The notes beneath the pieces were generated by a model, which did no database searches, was not told the DNA's origin, and saw nothing but the letters and a program-made list of their open reading frames with translations. From positions 103,533 to 167,532 of the forward strand of contig JAQYAH010000005.1 of the NCBI GenBank assembly GCA_029227635.1: DNA of 64,000 nt, given 5' to 3'. This DNA comes from Clostridiales bacterium (lineage in GTDB: Bacteria; Bacillota; Clostridia; Lachnospirales; Lachnospiraceae). Below are positions 34,581 to 44,401 of this stretch, piece after piece. The stretch's first letter is position 1. Each line of letters starts with the position of its first letter. The translations under genes were made by a program, and so were the position numbers.

Positions 34581-35602
34581 TAGATCCACCTGTGTTTTTC
34601 TTCTTGCATTGAATAAGTAAGTCTGTGGAACTCAGGCTGATTCATGATTCTGGAGAGACCCTTGACCTTTGAAAGTCTGGGATCCTTGGCTACATGTACA
34701 GGAATATTGAGTTCCTTTTCTATGAGCAGGTCCAGGTTATTTAGATCTGCGGTTCCTCCGGTAAGATAGAGGCCGTCGTCATAAACTGTATCTGCCATCT
34801 CCTGAGGAAGTTTCTTGAGTACTGATAGAGCCATATCAATAATCTCATCAATAATCGGTCTCATAGCGGTATACACCTCATGAGCTGAGACTCTTATTTC
34901 TCCGGGAAGACCTGTTACCAGGTTTCGTCCGGTCACCATCATATTGTTGTTCTCTATTCCGTAGACACTTCCAAGACCGTTCTTCAGCTGTTCACAGGCA
35001 AAAATACCAAGCTTGAAGTTATATTCCTTACGAATGTAGTTACCGATCGCCTCGTCCAGATCCTTGCCGCCCTTCTTGATCATCCGGGAAATAACAATTC
35101 CCCCTGATGATATGACAGAGTAGACGGTAGAACCGCTTCCGATATTGATTATATACTGAGCTTTCTCGCTATAGGGGTCGAGACCCATTCCGATTCCATC
35201 GGCGATACAAGAAGGTACCGCCATAACCTCTCGGGCCCTGGCTTCCGAGCGCACTAACAGATTGTAGAGAGCTCTCTTCTCTACTTCCGTCAGATCCGTA
35301 GGCACTGCCATGAGATAGTAAGCACTGCGCCGGAGTGTCTGTTTGCCGGAACTCAAAAGTTCGTGAAGCAAAGCCTGCATGGCATTATAATCAGAAATGA
35401 CCCCCTTATTCATAGGGAAAAGTACTTTGATATTTGAAGGAGTCCTCTCATACATAGAGTAAGCCTCGTCTCCAACGGCATAAATCTCTGTTTTGTTTCT
35501 GATGGCGATAGCGTTCTTTAAGACGCTGAACTCATCAAGTTCAGGATCGTATACCTTGATATCGTAAGATCCAAGATCTATTCCAAAATGACTCTTGCCC
35601 AT
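34580..35602 (-). CDS. mreB: MreB-like actin homologue, divergent
   Basis: Bacterial actin that orients the elongasome. The 340 aa protein keeps GIDLGSYDIKVYD (phosphate 1, canonical GIDLGTANT), GDEAYSMYERTPSNI, VPSCIADGIGMGLD and adenosine motif LTGGTADL, and stands first in mreBCD. It is divergent: phosphate 2, normally DIGGGTTD, reads NIGSGSTVY, so the conserved Asp is Asn and a Gly is Ser. ATP hydrolysis may be altered. A second, canonical mreB/mbl may exist elsewhere. It starts directly at the radC stop (0 bases). Confidence 0.9.
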   Translation of the reverse strand: MGKSHFGIDLGSYDIKVYDPELDEFSVLKNAIAIRNKTEIYAVGDEAYSMYERTPSNIKVLFPMNKGVISDYNAMQALLHELLSSGKQTLRRSAYYLMAVPTDLTEVEKRALYNLLVRSEARAREVMAVPSCIADGIGMGLDPYSEKAQYIINIGSGSTVYSVISSGGIVISRMIKKGGKDLDEAIGNYIRKEYNFKLGIFACEQLKNGLGSVYGIENNNMMVTGRNLVTGLPGEIRVSAHEVYTAMRPIIDEIIDMALSVLKKLPQEMADTVYDDGLYLTGGTADLNNLDLLIEKELNIPVHVAKDPRLSKVKGLSRIMNQPEFHRLTYSMQEEKHRWI

Positions 35603-36322
35603 TTAAGCCATACCTTTCTTAATCATTCTGTACTGTGAAATGCTGACATATGTTCCGTCACCGATGACCAGATGATCCACCAGGCGGATTCCTATCAACT
35701 CTCCTGCTTTCTCCAGCTGATCCGTAATATAGACATCCTGACTGCTGGGGGTCGGATCTCCGCTTGGATGATTGTGAATCATAATAATATTAGTTGCATC
35801 AAGCCTTAAAGCTTCCCTGAATATTTCTCTTGGGGAAGCAGGGGTTGCATTTACAGTCCCCTGACTTATGGTGATTTCCCTGATTTTTCGAAGCTTAATA
35901 TCCAGAAGGATCAGTTTCATCTCCTCCCGGTCCTTATGCCTCATCTCTTCCATATAAAAATCGGCAACTGATGAAGGAGAGCTGAAATCAAGCCTGTCAT
36001 TGGCCCTGGCCTTGTGAATCCTCTTGGAGAATTCTGCTACACTTAGAAGCTGACAAGCCTTGACTTTACCGATGCCCCTAAGGCTAATCAGTTCATCATA
36101 GCTTGCATGAAATATTCCGAGAATTCCGGGATAGACTTCATCTTTCATGTGGCAAAGCTTCCTTGCTATCTCCAGAATATTCTCATCCCTGACTCCGGTT
36201 CTAAGGATGATCGCCAAAAGTTCCGAGTCGGTGAGCTGTTCAGGTCCATAGCTGATCAGCTTCTCTAAAGGCCTGTCTTCCGCAGGAATACTGCGTATCA
36301 TGTTCTTTTTGTTATTATCCAT
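35603..36322 (-). CDS. radC: RadC/MPN-domain DNA repair-associated protein
   Basis: Has an N-terminal helix-hairpin-helix part (ISLRGIGKVKACQLLSV) and a C-terminal JAB/MPN metalloprotease-like domain with IMIHNHPSGDPTPSSQD, the complete JAMM zinc motif. The family name comes from an E. coli locus; true repair function is unproven. ATG 36322 (MDNNKKNM) with TAGGAAC upstream is preferred over the track start 12 codons earlier. It heads the mre cluster, a common order in Firmicutes. Confidence 0.93.
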   Translation of the reverse strand: MDNNKKNMIRSIPAEDRPLEKLISYGPEQLTDSELLAIILRTGVRDENILEIARKLCHMKDEVYPGILGIFHASYDELISLRGIGKVKACQLLSVAEFSKRIHKARANDRLDFSSPSSVADFYMEEMRHKDREEMKLILLDIKLRKIREITISQGTVNATPASPREIFREALRLDATNIIMIHNHPSGDPTPSSQDVYITDQLEKAGELIGIRLVDHLVIGDGTYVSISQYRMIKKGMA

Positions 36323-36371
36323 GCATGTTCCTAACGCTCTTTTATCCCGTACACACACAGATTCAGACTAT

Positions 36372-36400
36372 ATTCTAGCACAATTAAAATGGGGTTAATA
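36372..36400 (-). promoter_or_regulatory. Possible promoter of the radC-mreBCD-PBP2-rodA unit
   Basis: On the - strand an extended -10, TGCTAGAAT, with a weak TATTAA 17 bases ahead. It is placed about 50 bases before the radC ATG and overlaps the terminator stem of the previous unit. Confidence 0.4.
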
Positions 36401-36418
36401 GCTAGAGACCCCTTAATT
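36380..36418 (-). terminator. Probable terminator of the miaB...flavoprotein unit
   Basis: On the - strand AATTAAGGGGT, a 12-base loop, ACCCCATTTTAATT: a GC core of 5 bp extended by A-T pairs with a two-base bulge, just after the flavoprotein stop codon. Confidence 0.45.
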
Positions 36419-36436
36419 TTTTGTAAAAAAGCTTTG

Positions 36437-37612
36437 CTAGAGATTTGAGGAAAAACCACTAAGCGCTCCTGAAGCCCAGGCCCACTGCAGGTTATAGCCC
36501 CCGCAAACTCCGTCCACATTCACCATCTCTCCGGCAAGATACACTCCTTTTATCCTGCGGGATTCCATAGTCCCGGGATCGATCTCTGAAACCGGAACTC
36601 CACCTCTTGCCACCTGGGCGTCAGAAAAACTGCCCCCGCCTTCGACATGAAGCTTAAAGTTCTTTAAGAGATGTGACAATTCTTTTGTATCGATTGAGGA
36701 AAGAGTATCTTTCAGATAAAGCAAAAGCTTTTCCGGCAGCAGTCCCACATATCCAAAGGGTTTTGCCTTTTCAAGCTGTATTTGCAGTTCCTCCTCTGAT
36801 AATTCAGGGAAAAAGTCAATCGCAGCTATTGCTGTGAATCCATGCCTTATCATTTGTAAACAATCTCCGGAAAGACACATCACCGCAATTCCGGAAATAC
36901 CTTTTTTTGTGAACTGTAACTCCCCCTGTTGAATTTTAGAAGTGAGCTGTTTTTTCCCTTTTGAATAGAAGAATCTCACTGCTCCTTCTGCTCTCAGTCC
37001 GGAAAGGGTCTCCTTTCCTTTGTTGGAAGTAAAAAGCTGAACCAGTGCCGGAGTGGGTTCTTCAATTGTACAACCAATCTCTTTTGCAAGGTTATATCCC
37101 CTAAATTCCTGAGGAGCTTTGAGACCTGCAGGAGATCCGCAGGTAAGGATCAGCTTGTCACACTCGTAGCAAAAACCGCTTTCGGTAAGTACCTTAAACC
37201 CAGCCCTGGTCTTACAGATACCGGTGATCTCCGTGTTCAGGCGCAGCTTAACTCCAAGTCTTTGGAGTTCTCTCAACAGCACTTCTCTCACGGATTTCGC
37301 CTCGTTGGTCCGGGGGTAGATCCAGCCGCTTTTTTCCCGGGTCAAAAGCCCAAGGGAATTAAAAAACTCCAATGTCTTATCCGAATCAAAAAAGGAAAGA
37401 ACCTGATTTACAAAATCAATGTCATCGCTATAGTAGTGGGAAAGATCCATGTCCCTGTTAGTGAGATTACATCTTCCGCTTCCGGTTGTCAGGAGTTTTT
37501 TGCCTGCCTGTTTTTCTTTCTCGATGAGAAGCACTTCTCCTCCTCCACGGGCTGCAAATACTGCGGCCATCATTCCGGAGGCACCGGCGCCAATGACTAT
37601 ACTTTTCCTCAT
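36437..37612 (-). CDS. FAD-dependent oxidoreductase, BaiN/HI0933 family
   Basis: Flavoprotein with N-terminal dinucleotide-binding fingerprint VIGAGASGMMAAVFAARG and the family stretch GKKLLTTGSGRCNLTN. The C-terminal GVYLAGEMVNVDGVCGGYNLQWAWASG returns to the FAD site. It is 391 aa. Characterised relatives include BaiN of bile-acid dehydroxylating clostridia, but most members have no known substrate, so activity is left open. It is last in the miaB-mutS-mutL-miaA unit; gap to the upstream lyase gene is 17 bases. Confidence 0.85.
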   Translation of the reverse strand: MRKSIVIGAGASGMMAAVFAARGGGEVLLIEKEKQAGKKLLTTGSGRCNLTNRDMDLSHYYSDDIDFVNQVLSFFDSDKTLEFFNSLGLLTREKSGWIYPRTNEAKSVREVLLRELQRLGVKLRLNTEITGICKTRAGFKVLTESGFCYECDKLILTCGSPAGLKAPQEFRGYNLAKEIGCTIEEPTPALVQLFTSNKGKETLSGLRAEGAVRFFYSKGKKQLTSKIQQGELQFTKKGISGIAVMCLSGDCLQMIRHGFTAIAAIDFFPELSEEELQIQLEKAKPFGYVGLLPEKLLLYLKDTLSSIDTKELSHLLKNFKLHVEGGGSFSDAQVARGGVPVSEIDPGTMESRRIKGVYLAGEMVNVDGVCGGYNLQWAWASGALSGFSSNL

Positions 37613-37629
37613 AGGAATCCTTTCTTATG

Positions 37630-38907
37630 CTAGAGGTTAACTATCTTGTCGTTTACCAGCTGCTGCAGGGCATTCATTATTCCGTATTTGCCGTGATAAT
37701 AGGTTAGTCCTCCCTGGAAATAAACTGCGTAAGGTTCTCTCAAAGGACCGTCAGCACTAAGCTCAATTGAGGAGCCCTGAATAAAAGCTCCAGCAGCCAT
37801 TATCACCTGTGAATCGTAACCAGGCATGTCCCAGGGCATGGGTGTTACATAGGAATCTACCGGTGCAGCTCCCTGAATTCCCCGGCAGAACGCAATGAGT
37901 GCCTCCGGTGATTTTAGAACTACCGATTGAATAATATCGTGGCGATCCTCTTTGCTGTCGGGTACGCAGTCAAATCCCAGTCTCTCGAAGACATTTGCTG
38001 CAAAAATGGCACTTTTCTCTGCAGATGCCACCACTGTAGGTGCCAGAAACAATCCCTGGAAGAAAGATTTCATAACATCCAGTGAAGCTCCCACTTCTCT
38101 TCCAAGACCCGGGGCCGTGAGCCGGAAGGCACACTGCTCTATACACTCTTCTTTACCAACGATATAGCCTCCCATAGGTGCAAGTCCACCTCCCGGGTTT
38201 TTTATGAGAGATCCTACAGTCAGATCTGCCCCAACATCACTGGGCTCCATAAGTTCCACAAACTCTCCGTAGCAGTTATCCACCATGATGATCATGTCCT
38301 CCCTAACGGAGCGAATCACGTCAATCACTTCTTTAATGGTGTCAACTCCAAAGGAAGGTCTCGTTGCATAACCTTTGGATCGCTGGATAGCGCACATTCT
38401 GGTGTTGGGTTTTATGGCTTTTTTTATGCCCTCAAGATCAAAAGATCCGTCCGGTCTGAGAAGCACCTCATCATATGTAATATTGTACTCTGCAAGGGAG
38501 CCTTTTGAGGGGCGAATGCCGATTACCTCCTCCAGGGTATCGTAGGGTCTTCCGGAAACCGAGAGCAGTTCATCTCCCGGCCGAAGGTTTGCGGCAAGAG
38601 CCAGCGACAGTGCGTGGGTACCACAGGTGATCTGAGGACGAACCAGTGCTGCTTCTGTATGAAAAACATTGGCATATACTTTCTCCAAAGTATCTCTGCC
38701 GTAATCGTCGTAACCATAGCCGCTGGCGTAATCAAAGCACTGAGTGTTTACTTTTGCATCATGAAAAGCTTTTAACACCTTGAGCTGGTTATACTCCGCC
38801 ACCTGGTCAATCTTTTCAAATCTCTCTTTAAGTTCCTTTTCTATATCAGTACAGTAGGAAATCACTTCCGGTAAAAGCCCTAGCTCCCGGTACTTTGTAG
38901 TCAGCAT
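37630..38907 (-). CDS. PLP-dependent methionine gamma-lyase-like protein (aluminium-resistance family)
   Basis: Fold type I PLP enzyme of 425 aa. The PLP lysine is in VGSLIKNPGGGLAPMGGY, and QITCGTHALSLALAAN plus MVDNCYGEFVE (Asp to pyridine N) complete the site. The family is annotated as methionine gamma-lyase or cystathionine beta-lyase involved in aluminium resistance (YnbB in Bacillus), usually next to hflX or miaA; here it overlaps miaA by 7 bases. Substrate not known from sequence. Confidence 0.88.
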   Translation of the reverse strand: MLTTKYRELGLLPEVISYCTDIEKELKERFEKIDQVAEYNQLKVLKAFHDAKVNTQCFDYASGYGYDDYGRDTLEKVYANVFHTEAALVRPQITCGTHALSLALAANLRPGDELLSVSGRPYDTLEEVIGIRPSKGSLAEYNITYDEVLLRPDGSFDLEGIKKAIKPNTRMCAIQRSKGYATRPSFGVDTIKEVIDVIRSVREDMIIMVDNCYGEFVELMEPSDVGADLTVGSLIKNPGGGLAPMGGYIVGKEECIEQCAFRLTAPGLGREVGASLDVMKSFFQGLFLAPTVVASAEKSAIFAANVFERLGFDCVPDSKEDRHDIIQSVVLKSPEALIAFCRGIQGAAPVDSYVTPMPWDMPGYDSQVIMAAGAFIQGSSIELSADGPLREPYAVYFQGGLTYYHGKYGIMNALQQLVNDKIVNL

Positions 38908-39845
38908 ATTCCTTTCTCCTTAGCTCTTTTTATCATGTATTCAATCATGGCTTCATTAGAATAGCCAAAATCCTCTTTGTTGATCCACTCGGTCTCCTTC
39001 TCTCTTCGAAACCAGGTGAGCTGTCTTTTTGCAAAATGACGTGTGTTCTGCTTGATTTTATCTTTGAGGAGATTTTCGTCAAAATCAGTATCGATGACTG
39101 TCAGGGATTCTTTATATCCGATGCCCTGCATGGAGGTCATTTCTGCTGTGCAGCCGTATTTTTTAAGAGATTTGATTTCCCCCAAAAGACCATTTTCAAA
39201 CATAATATCCACTCTTTTGTCAACTCTCTCGTAAAGCTTTGACCTTTCCTCATTTATTACAAAATACAGGAAATTGTAGGGAGAATCTTTTTTGTGGGCA
39301 TTCTCATTGTGGTCGGAGATTCTTTTTCCGGTCTGATGATAGTATTCCAGCGCCCTTATCATCCTTTTTAAATTATTAGGGTGAATACTCTCCGCCGATT
39401 TGGGATCCACCGTAGCGAGCTGTTCATGAAGTTTTTCTTTTCCCAGCTCTTTGGCAATTAAAAGCAGCGATTCCCTGTAAGCCTCGTCTTCACAGGCCTC
39501 GCTGAAATCTACATCATACAAAAAGGCCTGAATATAAAAGCCGGTACCCCCGCAAAGAACCGGGATCCGCCCCTTGTCATATATGTCATTGACTGCAGCC
39601 GTGGCCATATCCTTAAATTCAGCTACGTTGAAGTTCTCTTTTGGATCAAGCACGTCTATCAGATAGTGAGGGATTCCTTCCATCTCTTCCGGAGCGATCT
39701 TTGCCGAACCGATATCTAGCATCTTATATACTTGCATACTGTCACAGGAGACGATGCTTCCGTTTATTCTTTTGCAAAAGTCAATGGATAGACCGGTTTT
39801 TCCCACAGCGGTGGGACCGGTGATGATAACTAGTGGTTTCTTCAT
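38901..39845 (-). CDS. miaA: tRNA dimethylallyltransferase MiaA
   Basis: Adds the isopentenyl group to A37 of tRNAs reading UNN codons. P-loop GPTAVGKTGLS is followed by CDSMQVYKMLDIGSAK and VLCGGTGFYIQAFLYD; the RQLTWFRREKE C-terminus is typical. It is 314 aa. MiaB, which acts on its product, is encoded at the head of the same transcription unit. Confidence 0.96.
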   Translation of the reverse strand: MKKPLVIITGPTAVGKTGLSIDFCKRINGSIVSCDSMQVYKMLDIGSAKIAPEEMEGIPHYLIDVLDPKENFNVAEFKDMATAAVNDIYDKGRIPVLCGGTGFYIQAFLYDVDFSEACEDEAYRESLLLIAKELGKEKLHEQLATVDPKSAESIHPNNLKRMIRALEYYHQTGKRISDHNENAHKKDSPYNFLYFVINEERSKLYERVDKRVDIMFENGLLGEIKSLKKYGCTAEMTSMQGIGYKESLTVIDTDFDENLLKDKIKQNTRHFAKRQLTWFRREKETEWINKEDFGYSNEAMIEYMIKRAKEKGIC

Positions 39846-39847
39846 TA

Positions 39848-41737
39848 TTACACGATTCGTTTGAATTTCTTTTCAATCTCTGATTTTGAGAGGACTATCA
39901 TAGTAGGGCGTCCGTGGGGACAGTTGTAGGGGTTTTCCAGTGTCAAAAGTTCATCCGTAAGGGCCTCCATCTCCTTGACAGAGATGTGCTGACGTCCTTT
40001 TACCGCCGCTTTACAGGCCATAGTAGCGATCCTGTGATCCATGGACATAGAATAAGTACTCATCCCGGCGGCCTCCTCCAGAGAATCCAGCATTTCTGCA
40101 AAAAGATCCTTATCAGAAAGTTCTGATAACATACTGGGAACTCCGCGAATGACGTAGTCACTGCCCTCGAAGGGTTCAAGCTCAAATCCCATTTTTTCGA
40201 ATTCATGAATGTTGCTTTTCACAAGCTGCTGCTCTCTAAGTGAGAGCTTTAACACCATGGGAGGCATGATCATCTGGGAAGGAATGTTTTCCTTTTGAAT
40301 CTTCTTTATAAGTCTCTCGTACAGCACTTTTTCGTGGGCAGCATGCTGATCCACCATGAGCATTTTATCTTCCGACTCTATCAACCAGTAGGTGTTAAAA
40401 AGCTGTCCGATGATGCGAAAATCCTTTCGCTTTTCTTCTGTAAGGATCTTATCCTCAAAAAAGCTCAACTGAGCCGGCTTGTCCTTCGCAGGCTCAGGAA
40501 TTTCCGGAATTTCATCCATTTTAACAGCTTCTGCCCTAGGAGTATCTCTATAAGATACTGCCTGTTCCTCGGCATGAAAAGCGTTGACTCTTTTTCTCAT
40601 CTCCTCAAAGAAAAAGTCTTTTGCAGCTTCAGAGTCTTTGGGGACGTCTTCTTTTTTATACCTGATCTCGCTTTTTCTTTCCGGTACTGCTTCGGGAACC
40701 GGAGAAGTAACCGGTGCTTTTGGCGCAAGGCTAACGTCAGGTAACATCTCTCTTACCGATAATGCCTCGGAAATTCCGTCCAGTACCTGCTTATAAACCA
40801 AACTCTTGTTTCTAAAGCGGATTTCGAGTTTTGCAGGATGAACGTTTACATCCATGTCCTCCGGGTTCATCTCAAGATGGAGCACTGTAAAAGGATATTT
40901 ATGCTGCATGAGATAAGGCCTGTAGGCATCCTCGATTGCCTTGGAAACAAGAGGATCCCGGAAACATCGGTTGTTCATAAAATAGTGTTCGCACTTCCGG
41001 TTGCCCCGGCTAAGTCCCGGGTCTCCGATAAGTCCGGTGATTCGAATCCCATCCCGGTGATGATCCACCTCAATAAGATTTTTCGCTGATTCCTTTCCAT
41101 AAACAGAAATAATAGTGTCCCTAAGAGAATCGTTACCGGGGGTCTGAAGCTTTATCACTCCCTGATTGTAAAAAGTAAAGGCAACTTCCGGGTGAGAAAG
41201 CGCAAGTTTAAGTACTGTATCCTGGACGTGACCGGCTTCGGTTATGGAGGTTCTGAGGAATTTCTTTCTTGCCGGAGTGTTAAAAAACAGTCTTCTGACA
41301 TAGATAGTAGTGCCGTCAGGAGCTCCTGTAGGTTCAAGAGTACTTTCCCGCCCTCCCTCTATTCTATAGTGGGTTCCGTAATCTTCCTCTTTTGCCTTTG
41401 TTATCATTTCCACATCCGCCACAGCAGATATACTGGATAAAGCTTCTCCGCGAAAGCCCAGAGTCATGACAGAAAAAAGATCCTCCGCGTCACTGATCTT
41501 GCTTGTAGAGTGCCGCAAAAAGGCTTTTCTCACCTCTGAAGCAGCAATTCCACTGCCATTATCGGTAATTCGAATATTGGTGGTTCCACCCTCTTCAATT
41601 TCTATCAGGATCCTGTCGGCACCGGCGTCGATAGAATTCTCGCAAAGCTCCTTGACAATGGAGGCGGGACGCTCTACCACTTCACCGGCGGCGATTTTAT
41701 CAATTGTGTTCTGATCCAGAATATTTATTGTAGTCAT
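39848..41737 (-). CDS. mutL: DNA mismatch repair protein MutL
   Basis: GHKL ATPase coordinating mismatch repair. The N-terminus has DKIAAGEVVERPASIVKEL, ENSIDAGAD, DNGSGI and GFRGEAL (ATP-lid). A proline-rich linker spans about 330-430. The C-terminal domain contains DQHAAHEKVLYE, the metal-binding endonuclease motif DQHA(x)2E(x)4E, which fits species without MutH/Dam. It is 629 aa. It lies 3 bases downstream of mutS. Confidence 0.96.
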   Translation of the reverse strand: MTTINILDQNTIDKIAAGEVVERPASIVKELCENSIDAGADRILIEIEEGGTTNIRITDNGSGIAASEVRKAFLRHSTSKISDAEDLFSVMTLGFRGEALSSISAVADVEMITKAKEEDYGTHYRIEGGRESTLEPTGAPDGTTIYVRRLFFNTPARKKFLRTSITEAGHVQDTVLKLALSHPEVAFTFYNQGVIKLQTPGNDSLRDTIISVYGKESAKNLIEVDHHRDGIRITGLIGDPGLSRGNRKCEHYFMNNRCFRDPLVSKAIEDAYRPYLMQHKYPFTVLHLEMNPEDMDVNVHPAKLEIRFRNKSLVYKQVLDGISEALSVREMLPDVSLAPKAPVTSPVPEAVPERKSEIRYKKEDVPKDSEAAKDFFFEEMRKRVNAFHAEEQAVSYRDTPRAEAVKMDEIPEIPEPAKDKPAQLSFFEDKILTEEKRKDFRIIGQLFNTYWLIESEDKMLMVDQHAAHEKVLYERLIKKIQKENIPSQMIMPPMVLKLSLREQQLVKSNIHEFEKMGFELEPFEGSDYVIRGVPSMLSELSDKDLFAEMLDSLEEAAGMSTYSMSMDHRIATMACKAAVKGRQHISVKEMEALTDELLTLENPYNCPHGRPTMIVLSKSEIEKKFKRIV

Positions 41738-41740
41738 TTT

Positions 41741-44401
41741 TTACTCCTGGGACTGCCAGCGGTTGTTAAGCTTCTTCTGAAGGGCGTCGATCTTTGTGAG
41801 AGCCTCAATAGGTGTCAGCCTTGTAACATCAATGCGCAGCAACTCCTCAATGATATCCTCGTCTCTGACCGTCGCAAAAAGAGACAGCTGGTTCAGATCC
41901 TCTGTATCTCCCTTTTTCTTTTTGTCTTTCTCCTTAGCTTTGCTGTCCTTTAACAGGAAGTTGACCCCTGCTGCTATATCCGTGTCGCTTAAGGTCTCAG
42001 AAACCTCTTTTGCTCTCTCTATGATTTCAGAAGGCACACCGGCAAGCCGTGCAACCTGGATTCCGTAGCTTCTGTCCGCGCCCCCGGGTATGATCTTTCT
42101 AAGGAAGAAAATATCTTCTCCCTGTTCTTTTACTGCAATGCAATAATTGTTGACTCCCGGAATCTTTCCCTCCAGCTCAGTGAGTTCATGGTAATGAGTA
42201 GCAAAAAGAGTTCTGGCGCCCAGCTGCTTGTGGTTGCTGATATACTCTATCACTGCCCAGGCAATAGAAAGCCCGTCAAATGTACTTGTTCCTCTTCCGA
42301 TCTCATCCAAAATAAGAAGACTTTTTGAAGTTGCATTTCTCAAAATGCTGGCCATCTCCGTCATTTCCACCATAAAGGTACTTTGACCAGAAGCCAGGTC
42401 GTCTGAAGCACCGACCCTGGTGAATATCCTGTCCACAATGCCGATCTCCGCTTCTTTTGCCGGCACAAAGCATCCAATCTGAGCCATAAGAACAATTAGG
42501 GCACTCTGCCTCATATAGGTAGATTTACCTGCCATATTGGGGCCGGTAATGATGGAGATCAGATGATTCTTAGTGTCAAGGAAAGTGTCATTGGGAACGA
42601 AAAGTTCATTTCGTCTCATCGCCTCAATGACCGGATGTCTTCCCTCTTTGATCTTTATGATTCCGGACTGGTTTACTACAGGACAAATGTAGTTGTTTTT
42701 GGAGGAAACTTCCGCAAAAGAAGCCAGGGTGTCAATTTGGGCAATTGCCTTCGCAGTTTGCTTTACCCTTTTTATCTCCCCGGCAATCCTGTCTCTGACA
42801 TTACTGAAGAGCTCATACTCCAGGGCATGGAGCTTATCTTCTGCTCCCAGAATAGTACTTTCAAGCTCTTTTAACTCAGGAATATAATAGCGCTCCGCGT
42901 TGGCAAGAGTCTGCTTTCGGATATAGGTCTCGGGAACCAGATCCTTGTAAGAATTTGTCACCTCCAGGTAGTACCCGAAGACCTTATTGAATTTAACCTT
43001 AAGATTTTTTATACCGGTATTCTCCCGCTCCCTGGCCTCAAGCTGGGCAAGCCAGAGTTTACCGTCATCTTTGGCACTTCGAAGGTGATCCACTTCCTCA
43101 TTGTAGCCGGCTCTTATTATGCCTCCCTCTTTCATGGCAATCGGTGGATCATCACATATCGCCTCGTTTATCAGAGTGCAGAGATCCGACAGATCATCGA
43201 TCTCGCGGTTTATATCTTTGAGGAGCTCCGCCTTACTGCTTCTCAATGTGGTTTTGATATGAGGAAGCATAGACAAGGAGGATGCAAAAGCAATGAGATC
43301 CCTGGGATTTCCTGTTCCTATACTAATACGGCTTATCAGTCTCTCAAGGTCATATACTCCGCTTAAGTATTCTCTCATTTCTTCTCTGCGAAGTATGTCT
43401 TCCTTAAGTTCTCCCACCGCTTCCTGTCTTTTTACAATATCTCTGATTCGAATCAGAGGTTGTTCGATGCAGCTGCGGAGGTGCCTTGCTCCCATAGCAG
43501 TTCTGGTCCTATCCAAAACGCCAAGAAGTGAACCGGACTTTTGTTTATCTCTCATGGTTTCAGTGAGCTCTAGGTTTCTTCTGGTAAAGTTATCCAAAAC
43601 CATGTAATTACCGGTAGTGTAGGCTCTCAAGTCGAAGATCTGATTCAGATCATTCTTCTGGGTCTCGATCAGGTACTGAAGTACACAACCGGAAGCCATA
43701 GCGGCAAGAGGCATCATTCCAAGACCAAGTCCCTCTATAGTGCTTGCGTTAAAGTGTTCCAGAAGGATTCTTTTGCAGTAATCCTCATCCAGATATTCGC
43801 TTTTCAGAGGAAAAAGCGCGGCATTAAACTCCTTTTTCCAAAAGGACATGTCGGCTCCCGAAAGTTCAAAAGCTTCATTGTAAAGAATCTCTTTCGGAGC
43901 ATATTTATAGATCTCGTCGCTTAAGATCTGCTGATTCTCCGTCTCTGTGGCAAAAAATTCGCCGGTGGTGATATCGCAGGCACTAAGGCCAAAACGATCC
44001 TCCATCTTTACGATGCAAACAAGGAAGCTGTTTTTTCCGGAGTCCAATGCCTTTGAGTCCATGTTGGTGCCGGGGGTAACGATTCGCACTACCTCCCTTT
44101 TTACAATGCCTTTGGCAAGGGCAGGGTCTTCCATCTGTTCACAGATTGCAACTTTATGTCCGTTCTCCACCAATTTGCTGAGATAACTCTCCACCGCGTG
44201 GTAGGGAACCCCGCACATGGGAGCCCGCTCCTCAAGTCCGCAATCCTTTCCGGTGAGGGTCAGATCCAGCTCTTTTGAGCAGATTACTGCATCCTCAAAA
44301 AACATCTCATAGAAATCCCCAAGACGATAGAGAAGTATACAATCTTTATATTCCTCTTTAGTTTTGCAATACTGCACCATCATGGGTGTCATAGTACTCA
44401 T
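41741..44401 (-). CDS. mutS: DNA mismatch recognition protein MutS
   Basis: Recognises mispairs and recruits MutL. The mismatch-binding Phe-x-Glu is in GDFYEMFFEDA near residue 29; Walker A is GPNMAGKSTYMRQ, Walker B region LLILDEIGRGTSTFDG, and FATHYHELT follows. The C-terminal helix-turn-helix begins near IDVTRLTPIEAL. It is 886 aa. It overlaps miaB by 4 bases (ATGA). Confidence 0.97.
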   Translation of the reverse strand: MSTMTPMMVQYCKTKEEYKDCILLYRLGDFYEMFFEDAVICSKELDLTLTGKDCGLEERAPMCGVPYHAVESYLSKLVENGHKVAICEQMEDPALAKGIVKREVVRIVTPGTNMDSKALDSGKNSFLVCIVKMEDRFGLSACDITTGEFFATETENQQILSDEIYKYAPKEILYNEAFELSGADMSFWKKEFNAALFPLKSEYLDEDYCKRILLEHFNASTIEGLGLGMMPLAAMASGCVLQYLIETQKNDLNQIFDLRAYTTGNYMVLDNFTRRNLELTETMRDKQKSGSLLGVLDRTRTAMGARHLRSCIEQPLIRIRDIVKRQEAVGELKEDILRREEMREYLSGVYDLERLISRISIGTGNPRDLIAFASSLSMLPHIKTTLRSSKAELLKDINREIDDLSDLCTLINEAICDDPPIAMKEGGIIRAGYNEEVDHLRSAKDDGKLWLAQLEARERENTGIKNLKVKFNKVFGYYLEVTNSYKDLVPETYIRKQTLANAERYYIPELKELESTILGAEDKLHALEYELFSNVRDRIAGEIKRVKQTAKAIAQIDTLASFAEVSSKNNYICPVVNQSGIIKIKEGRHPVIEAMRRNELFVPNDTFLDTKNHLISIITGPNMAGKSTYMRQSALIVLMAQIGCFVPAKEAEIGIVDRIFTRVGASDDLASGQSTFMVEMTEMASILRNATSKSLLILDEIGRGTSTFDGLSIAWAVIEYISNHKQLGARTLFATHYHELTELEGKIPGVNNYCIAVKEQGEDIFFLRKIIPGGADRSYGIQVARLAGVPSEIIERAKEVSETLSDTDIAAGVNFLLKDSKAKEKDKKKKGDTEDLNQLSLFATVRDEDIIEELLRIDVTRLTPIEALTKIDALQKKLNNRWQSQE

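Noticed and set aside
37630-38907. True methionine gamma-lyase in a sulfur pathway with metY
   Set aside because: Family is the aluminium-resistance group of unproven substrate and lies in the miaA/mutL unit, 15 kb from metY.
40295-40744. 149 aa + strand ORF opposite mutL
   Set aside because: Phe/Leu-rich antisense shadow of the MutL linker and C-terminal region.
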